In this document: one piece after another, positions 46,549 to 57,596 of the stretch
Position numbering within the stretch: position 1 is the stretch's first letter
How the letters are laid out: each line of letters opens with the position of its first letter
The notes under the pieces: model-generated
The model's database searches: none
The model's input: only the letters and a program-made list of their open reading frames with translations
What the model was told of the DNA's origin: nothing
DNA from: Coriaria nepalensis
Taxonomy: Eukaryota; Streptophyta; Magnoliopsida; Cucurbitales; Coriariaceae
NCBI GenBank assembly: GCA_027186245.1
Contig: CP114497.1
Span: 1,247,501 to 1,311,500, forward strand
DNA length: 64,000 nt
Direction: 5' to 3'
Made by a program: the position numbers and the translations under genes

Positions 46549-48347
46549 ATGGCTGCAACTTCTCTACCAACCAAATCACTCTCACCATTCACAACCTCAT
46601 CACCTTCTTCTTCATTTCCTTCATCCAAACACACCTCCTTCTCAACCACACCAACTAAACCAAGACTCCTAATGCATACCACCATAACCACTAATGCCAA
46701 GAAAAAGAACCCATATGGCTCGATCTTTTTGATGAAGAAGAAGACCCGAGACCGCCAGATAACCCGGATAACCCATATGGGTTTCTAAAGTTACCTATGG
46801 GCTACACTGTGGAAATTGCCTCATTAGGCTTGAAAATTAGAGGAGACGTTAGAAGATGTTGTTGCATGATTTCCGGTGGGGTTTATGAGAATATACTGTT
46901 TTTCCGGCAATTCAGCTGATCAAGGATAGATACCCTGGCGTTCAAATCGACGTGGTTGCTTCTGCTAGAGGGAAACAGCGTTATGAGCTGAATAAAAATG
47001 TGAGATGGGCCGATGCTTATGACCTTGATGATTCTTTTCCTGAACCAGTGAATATACACTGACATGCTCGGATTGCTCAAGGTTTGTCCATACTATATAT
47101 ATACTTATATAAAGTTGAGTTTATATTTTGAAATAAGTGATTCTCTTTCTTGCTTTCTTGCAGAACAGGTATTATGATATGGTGTTACCAACTAAACCTG
47201 CAGGGCTTGGCCATGCAGCATTTCTGTTCATGACATCTGCTCAGGATCTGAGTTAGTTATATTTACCCAAAGGTAAATTCGGCTGGAGCAGGATTGCTTT
47301 TATCAGAAACTTTCACACCGGAAAGCTCGAATCTTTCGGATGGAGGATAACACATGTGAGTGATTTTTCTTTTCCTTTTTGGAAAACCTAAATAAAATGG
47401 TCTTTTTTTGTGGAACCCTTTTTTTTTTCTTTTCCCCCCTTCATTTTGTGTGGTTTAGTGATCATCAGATGGTTGATTGGTTTGGAAAGCCATTTAGTAG
47501 CGTGCTTCGACAGCCATTGCCACCTCTTAGAGTTTCAATCTCGAGAAAGATCAAGGAAGTAGTTGAGGTGAAATACAGAAATGCAGGTGCAGAGAAAGGA
47601 AAGTACATTGTGATTTATGGGATTCAGTCAGATTCTAAAGCTTCTATGCAGTCAAGAGGAGTTACTGATAGCTTGCTACCTCTTCAAGTTTGGGCAGAAA
47701 TAGCCAAGTCTATAAGGTATTAACAACTATGCCACATCATCTTATAACAATATAGCCGAAAACATGGACAGAGGGGCGAGACCAGTTTTTGTGATTCCAC
47801 ATGAGAAAGAAAGGGCGAATGTAGAAGATCTTGTTGGAGAAGAAACAAGCATGGTCTTCATCACAACCCCTGCGCAGGTCTATAACACTTTTTTTGTTCT
47901 TACCTTCAAATTGGAGAATTTCATAAATAAGAAAGAAAGTTATATTGAGACTGATGTTTTTAAAGTGTAAATTTGGTCAGTTGGCTGCCCTAATCAATGA
48001 CTCAGTCGGGTTAATAGCCACAAACACAGCTGCTATCCAACTTGCAAATGCTCGAGAAAAACCCAGGTACGTGTGTTGGGACCATTATACCAAACTTGTG
48101 TTTTTTCAGTTCAATACTATTCTATAATAAATTCTCACATACATAAAATCTATATGTGCATTTGCGCAGCATTGCACTATGTGGTTCCGAGGAGAAGGCA
48201 AAACTATTTGTACAAGATGCAGAAACAAAGAAATGCAATACTCTTTCATCCAAGACAGGAAGGTTAATTGACATCGAAGTCGTAGCGGTCAAAGATGCAC
48301 TTCAAGTTTTTGATGTTCCTCTATGTAGAGGTTCTTACTTGGCATAG
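46549..48347 (+). pseudogene. PNSB1: PNSB1 / NDF1 (photosynthetic NDH subcomplex B subunit), broken
   Basis: PNSB1 is a nuclear-encoded stromal-side subunit of the plastid NADH dehydrogenase-like complex for cyclic electron flow. Exon-like blocks: 46549-47081, 47164-47355, 47459-47716, 47772-47877, 47981-48066, 48170-48347. Serine-rich transit-peptide-like start MAATSLPTKSLSPF; then, across frames, PDNPDNPYGFLKLPMGYTVE, IRGDVRRCCCMISGGVYEN, LIKDRYPGVQIDVVASARGK and, in intact later blocks, PLRVSISRKIKEVVE, FVIPHEKERANVEDLVGEE and LIATNTAAIQLANA. Breaks: one-base losses at the T run 46726-46731 and near 46912, one-base gains near 47052 and 47246, and TAA at 47348-47350. Neighbouring genes show no such damage, so sequencing error alone is unlikely. 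Splice sites and the last four blocks remain clean, suggesting recent decay. Confidence 0.87.
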
Positions 48348-48563
48348 CAAATTTCAAAACCATCATACTATTAAAAAATAATTATCATAATCAAAACCAA
48401 ATTTATTGCAAAATAATCATCCCACAAGTTAATAAGATAGTTAGGAATCAAGGTAGAGAGAGAGAGAGAGGGAGAAAAATCTACCACCGTGCTTTTCTAA
48501 GGCATTGTTGATAGTTTCCATGGCAGAACTCAGCTGGGTTAGTCTTCAAAAAGGTTTAAACAT
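48348..48563. other. Short convergent spacer, PNSB1 / PLMT
   Basis: A 216-base gap containing a (GA)n tract near 48455-48472; shared 3'UTR space. Confidence 0.4.
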
Positions 48564-49644
48564 TCAAGTCCGGGACTTTGCACGAGTAGCTGGATCTTCT
48601 TTTGATTCGACTTGACTAATAAACACGTAGCCCAGAACCCATATCAGAATATACCGAAAAGGTACCCAACAAAGACAGGCAGCAAGACTCAAAATGCTTC
48701 CAACATATTGAGGATCTTTTATATATCCAAATGGAAACTCGGTCACCCATGGAATATTCTTTCCAAAACGTACTCCGTAGTAAGTTCCAGATTCTCCCAG
48801 CAATTGATACACCCTGCCATTTCGAAAATTTTCGATCAGAAAGCTCAGAAACCTCGAGCACAAAGTAGCAAGTGAGAATTCAAGCAACGTCTTGTAACAC
48901 TAATTCCTAACATAATGTATTTGGATTTAAATTTTTCCAAGCAGGTTCAGGAAACGTTTTGAGATTGCTATCACTATATGTCAGTAGGCATGAGAACTGT
49001 CATTTTCTCTGAAACACTGATTCTGAATGAATCTCTGCCTTATCTTTTTCACTGTGGAATCAATGACGGCTTCAGATATAGGCATATCTGTAGACTGGAG
49101 CAATGAAGCTTTCTTATCAAGCTTCATTCCATAGCTTCCTTGCTTCATTCGATGAATTCAAAAACGGAGAAATAAGAGTCCAGATCAAAATCCGATCATG
49201 ATTTCATGAAAGTGCTGCGCTAAATAAAACCCAAATACACTCATCGAGAAGTAACCAAAATCTCGAATCAAATTCACAGAGGTCAATGTCCAAATCCTCG
49301 ATTAAACCCTAGAACAGTTCAAACTCAAAAAATTCAATATACCTAGCTAGAACACAACACAAAAGAAAATGGCGGCAGAAGAGAAACACGCAAGATTACC
49401 GGAAGTTGAGGAACTGGCCAAAGAGGAAGAGAGGCCAGAAGTAAAGAGGAGGATGCCAAGAGAAGGTGGAGACGGAGAAGAGGGAGATGAATTGAAGTAG
49501 CTTGAGGAAATGCGCGACATTAGCCATGACTTGGCATGGATCCCGCTTCCCACACAAGTCCACCCAAGTTTGAGGCCGAGTCCATAGCCAATAGTAGAAC
49601 GGAAATGGCAGCACCAGCCCTATGCTCGCCGCTATACCACTCAT
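48564..49644 (-). CDS. PLMT: Phosphatidyl-N-methylethanolamine N-methyltransferase (PLMT)
   Basis: ER membrane enzyme that adds the last two methyl groups in the phospholipid-methylation route to phosphatidylcholine, using S-adenosylmethionine. Two exons: 49400-49644 and 48564-48813, split inside an arginine codon (NF-R-VYQLLG); 164 residues, as in Arabidopsis. Several hydrophobic segments (near residues 5-22, 45-75 and 118-142) fit a polytopic membrane protein. The conserved core LGESGTYYGVRFGKNIPWVT and FPFGYIKDPQYVGS is intact; GYIKDPQYVG and the later ESKEDP correspond to the S-adenosylmethionine-binding region of PEMT-like enzymes. It ends SKEDPATRAKSRT. No defect seen. Confidence 0.93.
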
Positions 49645-51903
49645 CGGACCTTACTTCTTAGTTCTTTCTCACCGCCGCTTTCTTCGAGACTCGAGAGTGT
49701 GACTTTGGTTGTTACCGTTAAGCAGTACGTAGCGGCGGCGATACTTTTTGTTCGCTCCTTTTATACTAATGTTTAAGAATTACGGCTGGCTTCTATTTTC
49801 GCTAGCAATTTTTAGTATCAGAGCTGTTCTTAAGAAATATCAAGGTGTGTAGAAAACTCACATCAATCAATCCATTAATGACCCATGGGAATGAATTCAG
49901 AGGAGAAATCAAAGTATTGAACAGAGCAAGACAAGTGAAGACCTGAAAATCAAGGTAACAATTTTGAAATCAAAATAAATGTCCAACTAAAAGACAAGCG
50001 AATATCGACTCTGCGTCTTAGTATAATAGGCAGTATAGAAATCAAATACGATAAGCAAAATCATTTAAACTGTTGCCTGAGTTAACAATTCGATCAGCAT
50101 CAACTGACACGAATGTCTGAATTTCCCCTTTGGAAAATTTTGATCGCTCTGCTAGACTGATGGATAGACACTAAGATCAAAAGATATAACATAAGAGAAA
50201 TTTCATGTGAGTTATTGCAAATCACATATTGGCATCAAGAGTTAGACTTAGTTCATGGTGTTGGCTGTCGGAATGCTTAAATTGTGATAGATAGCGATCA
50301 TTAAACTAGACCGCAGCTTTAACTTCAGCTTTGACAGATGAAAGGTGTATTGTGTATCGAAGAATGATCTGCCAAGTTTAGACAAAATTTCACACTAGCA
50401 CCAATGACATGCAACGGCCAAAAAACAAGTATATCCATAGTGGGGTAGTTATTCATGCCAAGGAAGAATTACTTCAACACAGAAGCGAGACCCATCAAAA
50501 TTGCAAGAGCATAACCATCCCAATTCCATGAACCTGATGAAAAACAGAGCAAAAAAAAAAAAAAAAAAAAAAAAGAGATTAATATAATCTTCAATGTCTA
50601 GCCGCTATTAACACCATTATCCATTACCGGTGTGATAGATCTGAATGTCATTATATCCCAGTAGCTTGGCTTCTCTCCCTATATGAGTTTTCAACGAATA
50701 AGGTTAAATTAATTGCTGGAGAAACAAGTTTGAGCATGAGAAGAAACAGGAAAATGATATTTGAAAGATAATGAAAACAAACTATCAACAGGAAACAGAC
50801 GAGAAGCCGGAAAAAGAGACAGCGTTACTTACAATGTTAATTGATATACAGAACATGACATCCAACAAGACGAACAAGATTTCTTCCAAATGTCCCAGAA
50901 TCTGTCCTGACAAAAAGAGACGAGTCCATTTATTGAAAATGGTAAACATACATTTATTCACTAGGCACGAAGATACTAATATAACAGTACCTCAGAAGCT
51001 GAAACTGTCATTTGCAAAATTGAAATCCCTAACAGTGTTTTTAGGATCCACCAGAGGCATAAAATATGGCTGTTGAATATCTGGTGAAAACTTGGCACAC
51101 TGACATAAACTGAAGCTAGAAGTACTTTACCCAGACTGGAAAAACCACTCATGATATGCAACAAATTCTCCGGAAATTGTTCTTTTCAGACACAAAATCA
51201 TATTGAGAAATGATAGACATACTCCAATTGCAGGAAGAACATGCAAAGGAGAACTTATCTGAAGGTTTTATCTACATATGAAGACCTATTCGGTCAATAT
51301 TGTTAGAACATTGATGTTTTTGTACTTCCTGAGTTGTTGACACAGCACAGTGTGACGGGCCGAACTTTTTACTTGACTATATACCGAGTCGAAAAACCCG
51401 ATCTATTTTAACGGCTCCAAACTTTAACACCGTGGGAATGTTCAAAAGGAATCTACAGTCATTAGTTTAATTCTTCCGCTTAAAGTTAAGCCAAACATTC
51501 CAATCCCTATGGGCTATGGCTATGAGTCAACTTCCAGCTACCCAGCAATTGATGATATTTTGCCCACAAAATTTAAAAACAAAAAATAAATCCAAGCAAC
51601 ATTAATCAAATAAATCAGCTTCAACTGTATAATCAACTATACATTATTATACTTCACAAGGAAGAAAAAAAAGAAAAGAAAAAAAAAACCCTTGAATATG
51701 AGTGAGATTCTTACATAAATCATCATCTATAATAACGTATTGACCAGCTTAATATATTAGAGATAAAAATAACCCATGACAATTTATGAATTAAGTCTTT
51801 TTCGATTTATTGGATCCCAGCACAGGGTTTGATTACAGAGTGGAACTCCCTGATCTGACAGCCGGGGTCTACCCCGTATGAACAACTGAAAAAGCACACA
51901 ATA
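49645..51903. other. 2.26 kb spacer between PLMT and CNGC genes
   Basis: Mostly AT-rich and gene-free apart from the unresolved spliced-looking unit at 50469-51164. An A tract lies at 50549-50574. The first 200 bases upstream of 49644 serve as PLMT leader and promoter; 51780-51903 is the CNGC 3'UTR. Confidence 0.4.
50469..51164 (-). other. Unresolved exon-like unit (possible small gene, relic or non-coding transcript)
   Basis: Four blocks on the minus strand have clean splice borders: about 50995-51080, 50833-50906, 50628-50678 and 50469-50533. Two readings of the last three blocks are possible. One gives GREAKLLGYNDIQIYHTG joined to SWNWDGYALAILMGLASVLK and a stop; the other gives GQILGHLEEILFVLLDVMFC and GEKPSYWDIMTFRSITP. 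They are not in phase with each other, and the first block reads DIQQPYFMPLVDPKNTVRD then a stop just before its donor. I do not recognise the family. It may be a decayed small membrane-protein gene. Confidence 0.25.
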
Positions 51904-54885
51904 TTACTCCTCTGCCTCATAGATGGAGAAATCCGGCTCGGTAGGCTTAGGCGGTTTAACTAACGATACCGAACTGGAACTACGCCTCTTCATCCCACGA
52001 AGAGCACTAGCCGCAAATCTCGACGCCAGAATAGTCGCACCCAGTCTCGTTGACTTTGACTTACTTACAATCAATGCACTCTCATCACTATAAACCTCGC
52101 CCTCTCCATCACAACCACCACCAGATCCGCTGCGGCCGCTATCGCCGGCTTCTCTCTCCGCCTCTTCCTCCTCTCTCCTAATCTGCTCCGCCACCTTCCT
52201 CCTCAAATATCTCCTCCACGTCGCCTGAATAAAGCAAGCAGCCCATGTCCTCCACTGCTGTGAATAAAACCGGAACGTATGCTGAACCGCTCTACTATGC
52301 AGCCGCCTGAACTGACCAGCCACAAACTTAAGCTCTTCTGCTTCTAACGCAAACGCTTCCACTTCCGTTATAGCGTTTACGGTTCTAGTTGAAGACGGTA
52401 AGTTTGACCCCGCTTTGGGATCTAAAGCCCATGTTAACAACTCTTCTCCGCAGAAATCTCCTTCTTTGAGCACACCGCGGTTGAAGAAACCGCTTCTTCC
52501 TCCATCTGTAGTTACACTCTCTAACCTGCCACGTATGATGAAGAGCATTTCGTTTACTGGGTCCCCTTCCCTTACTATATAAGTACTTTCTGTATATAAA
52601 GTTGGCTTCAAGCGTTCACAAATAGCGTCCAGTAAACGCTCGTCCATGTTGGCAAACAAAGGCACCTGAAAAAAAGTTTGATTTTTTGTTATTATTTATT
52701 GAAAATGAACAAATTAGGAAATGGGTTTAATGCAGCGATTAGTGCTTACCCTTCTGACCAAATTGAGACAGAGGTGTCGTTTGATATCCCTCCTTAAATC
52801 TTTAGGAAGGTTTTGGACTAGACTCTCTTCGTCTACTCCTCTGGTTTCTAACCATTTGTATTGGTCGTATCGCCTTACTCTCTCTCTAAGATCTTGTGGG
52901 AGTAAACGGTGATGCATCCACTGCTCAGAATCGCGTCTTTTGATCCTCATCTCCTCGAGACGGACGGTAAGAGATTGAAGATAGGTCTGTTTGAGATAAT
53001 GAGGCAAGTTTGAGAACATTAACTTAACCAAAAATTGTTGTTTCGATTCATTGTACTTGGATAAAATGCATTAACTTACTTGCATGTTTCCTATAAGAAG
53101 GGCAAAGAGGATGAGCCCAAAAATTCCGATACATATAGAAAATACAACTTCTCCAGGATACAGACTGGTTTGAAGCCCCTGACCAAGTGTACTGCAGATC
53201 ATAGAATAATTAAAAAATAAAAAAATAAAAAAATAAAAAAATAAAAAAATATAAAAATATAAAAAAATTCATGACAGATAGACTTGGAAGAAGAAGAAGA
53301 TTTACAAGCCAATTTACATACCTCAAATTTTGGAGACCCCACCAGAAGCAGTAGCAGAATTTAGAGAAAAATATAGAGGATTGGACAACACCAGATTCAA
53401 TAGCCTGAGTGTAAATCCCAAAGTTAAATCTGGCGTCATTGCCGTTGGGAGCGCACTCTTCTCTAAAAACTCGTTCGCTCATACCTTTCCATTCATCATA
53501 ACCGCCCGGATGCCAATCATTACAGTAGAGAAAATTAATCTTACATTGATCATTATTATAGCAAGCTTTTCTCCAACATGTACCGTTTCGTTCTACGGCT
53601 AGCAAGTACCAGAAAGACCCAGTTATCTGTGTTTTACATTCCATCGAGAGTCAATATATCAGATGAAATCAAGAACCTGATTTCTTAAAAAAAAAAAAAA
53701 AAAAAAAAAAAAGGGTAGATGATTTATGTTCTTACATGACTAGCAAGCATATATAGAAGCAAATAGTAAGCAGCTCCGGCAAAAGCACTTTCAGCAAAAA
53801 CACCGGCTGTTTTTTTCAGCTCGGTGTTTAAAGGTATAAAGCGGATGAATCTGGGAATATATTGGATGAGGACAATCCTTAGTAATGCCTGCTTTGTAGC
53901 AAACACCTCTGAACCTTTTGATCTTTTAAGGAATCTCCACACCACAATCTAGCATAAAACAATATGAAAAAAAAAGCAAAAGAATCATTAGACATCTCTT
54001 CAATCAAGAAGACATGTACATGTATATATGATGCAAAAGGTAGAAACAAATATACAACACTAGTTAATGAGTAACGCTAAATTCAAACCTGTGGAAAAGG
54101 TAGCACAGACAAAAGGTCAACTATGAAATAACGCGTTAAATATCGACGCGCTATCTGAGCAGGATCTATCACAAGTTCACCTCGTCCAAAAACTCGAGAT
54201 GATGGAGCAATATAAGCAGTGCGGAATTGAAGGGCCATTCTGAAAAGGTAGGAAGTATCAATTGTAGTCCTCAAAGTAGTAGTTATGATGGCTAGTCTTG
54301 TATCAATTCCAAGACAGTTGGACCCTCCATCTATGACGGGAAGGTAGAAAAACAAAGGATCTATAGAGACTGCGAAAATACAACATAGGACAAATAGTCT
54401 AGTCCAGGTAAGGAGTGATTTGTCTTGAGGGTCAAATATCCTTTTATCTGCAACCTTAAGATCTTCTGGAAAAACAGCACGGGTAACGCCTGACCTTAAT
54501 GACCGACCGAATGTTCTTATTCCATCTGATCCAATTTGTACCCCTTTTCTGAAGGATTTTGATGGGTTTTTCTTTGAACGGCCGGAAAAGGAAAACCTCT
54601 CGAGATTAAATCGGGTTTTCTTCATCCCAGCAGTACCGGAAGACATTGACATATTAGAATCCAACCTACAAAATAACAGGAAATTTTTTTCTTTTATATA
54701 TATCTAAAAATTCATTTACACATTAACATTTAATCACAGAATTGCAATTCAAAGAAGGTTAGTTCTATAGAAACCAAAAAGAAAGACTAAATGCAATTTT
54801 TTTAAAAGGGAAAAATGCTTCTGTACCTTACAAATTTCTCCCTCTGGCCACCTATATACTGTGATTTGTATCCACAATCAAACAT
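51904..54885 (-). CDS. Cyclic nucleotide-gated ion channel, group II (CNGC7/8-like)
   Basis: Plasma-membrane Ca2+-permeable channel subunit, tetrameric, regulated by calmodulin. Seven exons: 54827-54885, 54089-54665, 53736-53948, 53322-53626, 53080-53191, 52750-52986, 51904-52665; 754 residues. Exon 1 encodes MFDCGYKSQYIGGQREKFVR, so the start is 54885 and not the TTG at 54664. The N-terminal SGVTRAVFPEDLKVADKRIFD motif and S1-S6 follow; the pore has WWGLQNLSTLGQGL (about 378-391). The cyclic nucleotide domain has its binding cassette GDFCGEE at 570-576, and an IQ-type calmodulin site FIQATWRRYLRRK is near 646. Acidic and serine-rich C terminus ending KPTEPDFSIYEAEE. The SGVTRAVFPEDL wording places it in group II (CNGC5-9). 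Gene order suggests the CNGC7/8 branch. Confidence 0.93.
53211..53268. repeat. A7T-type 8-bp microsatellite in CNGC intron 4
   Basis: About seven imperfect units of seven A plus one T, immediately upstream (gene sense) of the exon 5 acceptor zone, within the 130-base intron. Confidence 0.8.
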
Positions 54886-57596
54886 CTTCGAATAACAGAT
54901 TACATAGATGCTAAAACATGCAACCTGAATTCCCGACCTTCAAAATAAGCGTTGACAATCCGTAGTTCCTGTACTACAAAGAGAAATTATTGTCAGCTAA
55001 ATAAAGCTCTGAAGGTACGTTAATATGATCAATAAACCCTAGAACTAAACTCTATAATACCAAAGAAGCAAAGACGATGGTGAGGATGATTAATGTTCAT
55101 CTTCAGATAATTTCCCCTAATTTTGAAGCAAGTTTAGGACCAGCAGAACAAGAAAACCTAAATTTAGCAAATTAAAGAGAGGCGTAGAAATTTGGGAAAT
55201 TAGCCTGTTCTTGCTGTTTAAATTAATTTCCGGCTATGAAAATATCAACAATATCCTACACAAGAAAGGGACGAACATAATAATATCCTACACCAGAAAG
55301 GGACGAACATAATCGGTAAAGAAACAAGAAAAAAACAAGAAGATTTTGATTTTGAGCAAGATTAATACCTGATTGCTTGCGAACTAGAAACAACGTTGTG
55401 GTATAAAGTGCAGAAAATTCGGAGAGAGAGAATGCCAAGCCACATTGCGTTTTCACAGAGCGAAAAATGAAGAAAGAAAATCTGAAAGGGATTTTACTTA
55501 CAGAATGATGCTTGATTCGGGCAAGAATTCTGGGGAAAATGAAAAAGATGAAGGTTGGGAAAATTCGAGCTGAGTGAGAGAGAGATAGAGAGGATGCTTG
55601 TTTTGAGGGAGAGAGAGGAAAGGTAGACCGTTATAACGGTCTTACAAAAGTCGCATCCAATTCCAGGTAGATTTTCGTGTGAGAGAAAGTCTCGGCCCAA
55701 CATAAAGAGGCCTGCATTCTAAAATTGTTCAGAATCTGGACCAAATTGAATGCGGGCCTGCTCTTCAATTTGGGCCGACGCTACATGTGACGTGTGAGAC
55801 TGAGATCATAGGTTGGGTTTATTAGTGGATAATCCAACCGCATTATCATTTTAAAATGCCAAATAATAGCGCACCCGTGGCCAAATAACAAGTCATGAAG
55901 ATACTATACATATAAAATGCATGTTACTATATAGTTGTTAGGGCTACTATATAGTTGCATTAAACTCCGAATATATTATTAACTTAGTGAAATCCGGCGC
56001 TCCTCATACTTCATACTCTATTAGAGAGATATTATCATATTATTGAAAAGTATCATGTGGATAAATTTATAGATATCATGTAGATCAAATTTAAAGTAGA
56101 TTAATTAATTTTAATTATATATATTATATTTATATTATTATTTTATAAATTATATCAAAATTTAGATTAAATTAAATAATATAATAATTAATTATTTATT
56201 AAATAATTAATATTTATTTAAATTTAATATACCGACCCACTCATACCTTTAAAAAAAATCTGAAAGGATGGCATCTTTTCTCCTCTAATTTCGTTCTAAA
56301 TACAACTTTAATTATTGAATTATTTTTATTAGAATAATGATATATAAATTAAAATAAAATAAAATAAAAATAAAAATAATTTATATAACTATTTATTAAT
56401 TAATCAATTAAATATGTAATATAAATAAATTTTAATATATTTAATTAATTAATTATATTATTATTATTATAATAATTACTTATTTTTTATTTAAACTTTA
56501 AACCATGAATCAAGTGGAGAGGACAAAAGTGATCGGGCAGATAACATGTAGCCAATGTTCTTGGGATGAGTGAATCAATTAAAAATAGCAAGGAATCCAA
56601 TGGTTCCTTTCTTAAAGGCTAAAAAGCAATGCACTTGATTCCAATCCTATTAGGCTACTATCATCATGTGAACTTTCTCATAACCATATCATATGTCGGA
56701 TCTTAATAATTATAATCAAGATTATGTTATGATACACATAAAATAGTACTATATTGCTATATAGTATATGCGGACTAAGGTTTTAAACATATAATACATA
56801 TATTTTTATATATTTTTTTTATATCATCGATTATATATCACATTAATATATATTATTATTAAATTATAAAACGTAGTATTACTTTTCTTTTCTTTTTTTA
56901 AATAAAAAAAAAAAAAAAACTTAAAACATATCAATATATATATTTATTTTGGAACCAAGTATATACCAAAAGAAAATATGCATTGAACAGTCAAATCTAT
57001 AATAAGAGTGGGACAAAAGAAGAAAAATAAAAATTGTAAATATAAAAAGTAAAGTCCGTGAAGAGTATATAAACTCTAGAGAGGAAAGTGACCTTATATC
57101 TATGTGTTCGTTTATTTATTTTAATATTGTTTAATTAATTAATTAATTAATTAATTATTTATTTATTTATTTATTTATTTGTAATAAATTTATAAATCTT
57201 GAGTTGGATTTTTGGAACTTAGCACTACTTTTTTTATGCAGAATTTTCAATTCTTACCTTCAGTCAAAACAACATTTTTCAGACCACTTTTCAGTTCCCC
57301 GTTCCCCTCCCAACTTTTTTCAATCTTCAATATTTCCAAAAAAAATTAAAAATTAAAAAAAATTAAAATTAAAAAGAACAAATCATTTTGATCATACAAC
57401 TGTGAAGCAGAACCCACATACAGAAAGTAGACAATGAGAAAAAAAAAATTAAAAAAAATTGAATATCCCTCCATTACTACAATCTCCAACTTCTCACCTT
57501 TTTCCTCATCTTCTACATCTTCTTCTTCTTCTTCTTCTTCTTCAACGGTTTGTGACCGACTGAAAAAATCCCATTTCCAGAAACCAAAACAACAAA
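54886..57596. promoter_or_regulatory. 2.7 kb divergent region between CNGC and receptor-like kinase
   Basis: CNGC leader sequence probably extends to about 55650, with further 5'UTR exons. From 56090 to 57200 the DNA is extremely AT-rich, with (TTAA)n and (ATTT)n runs at 57126-57180. The kinase leader has a (CTT)n tract at about 57508-57545. No additional gene seen. Confidence 0.45.

Noticed and set aside
52427..53602. Plus-strand frames opposite CNGC exons
   Set aside because: Shadows of the conserved channel coding sequence.
54662..54664. TTG start for the CNGC at 54664
   Set aside because: A splice acceptor lies right there and an upstream exon (54827-54885) supplies an ATG and the conserved N terminus in phase.
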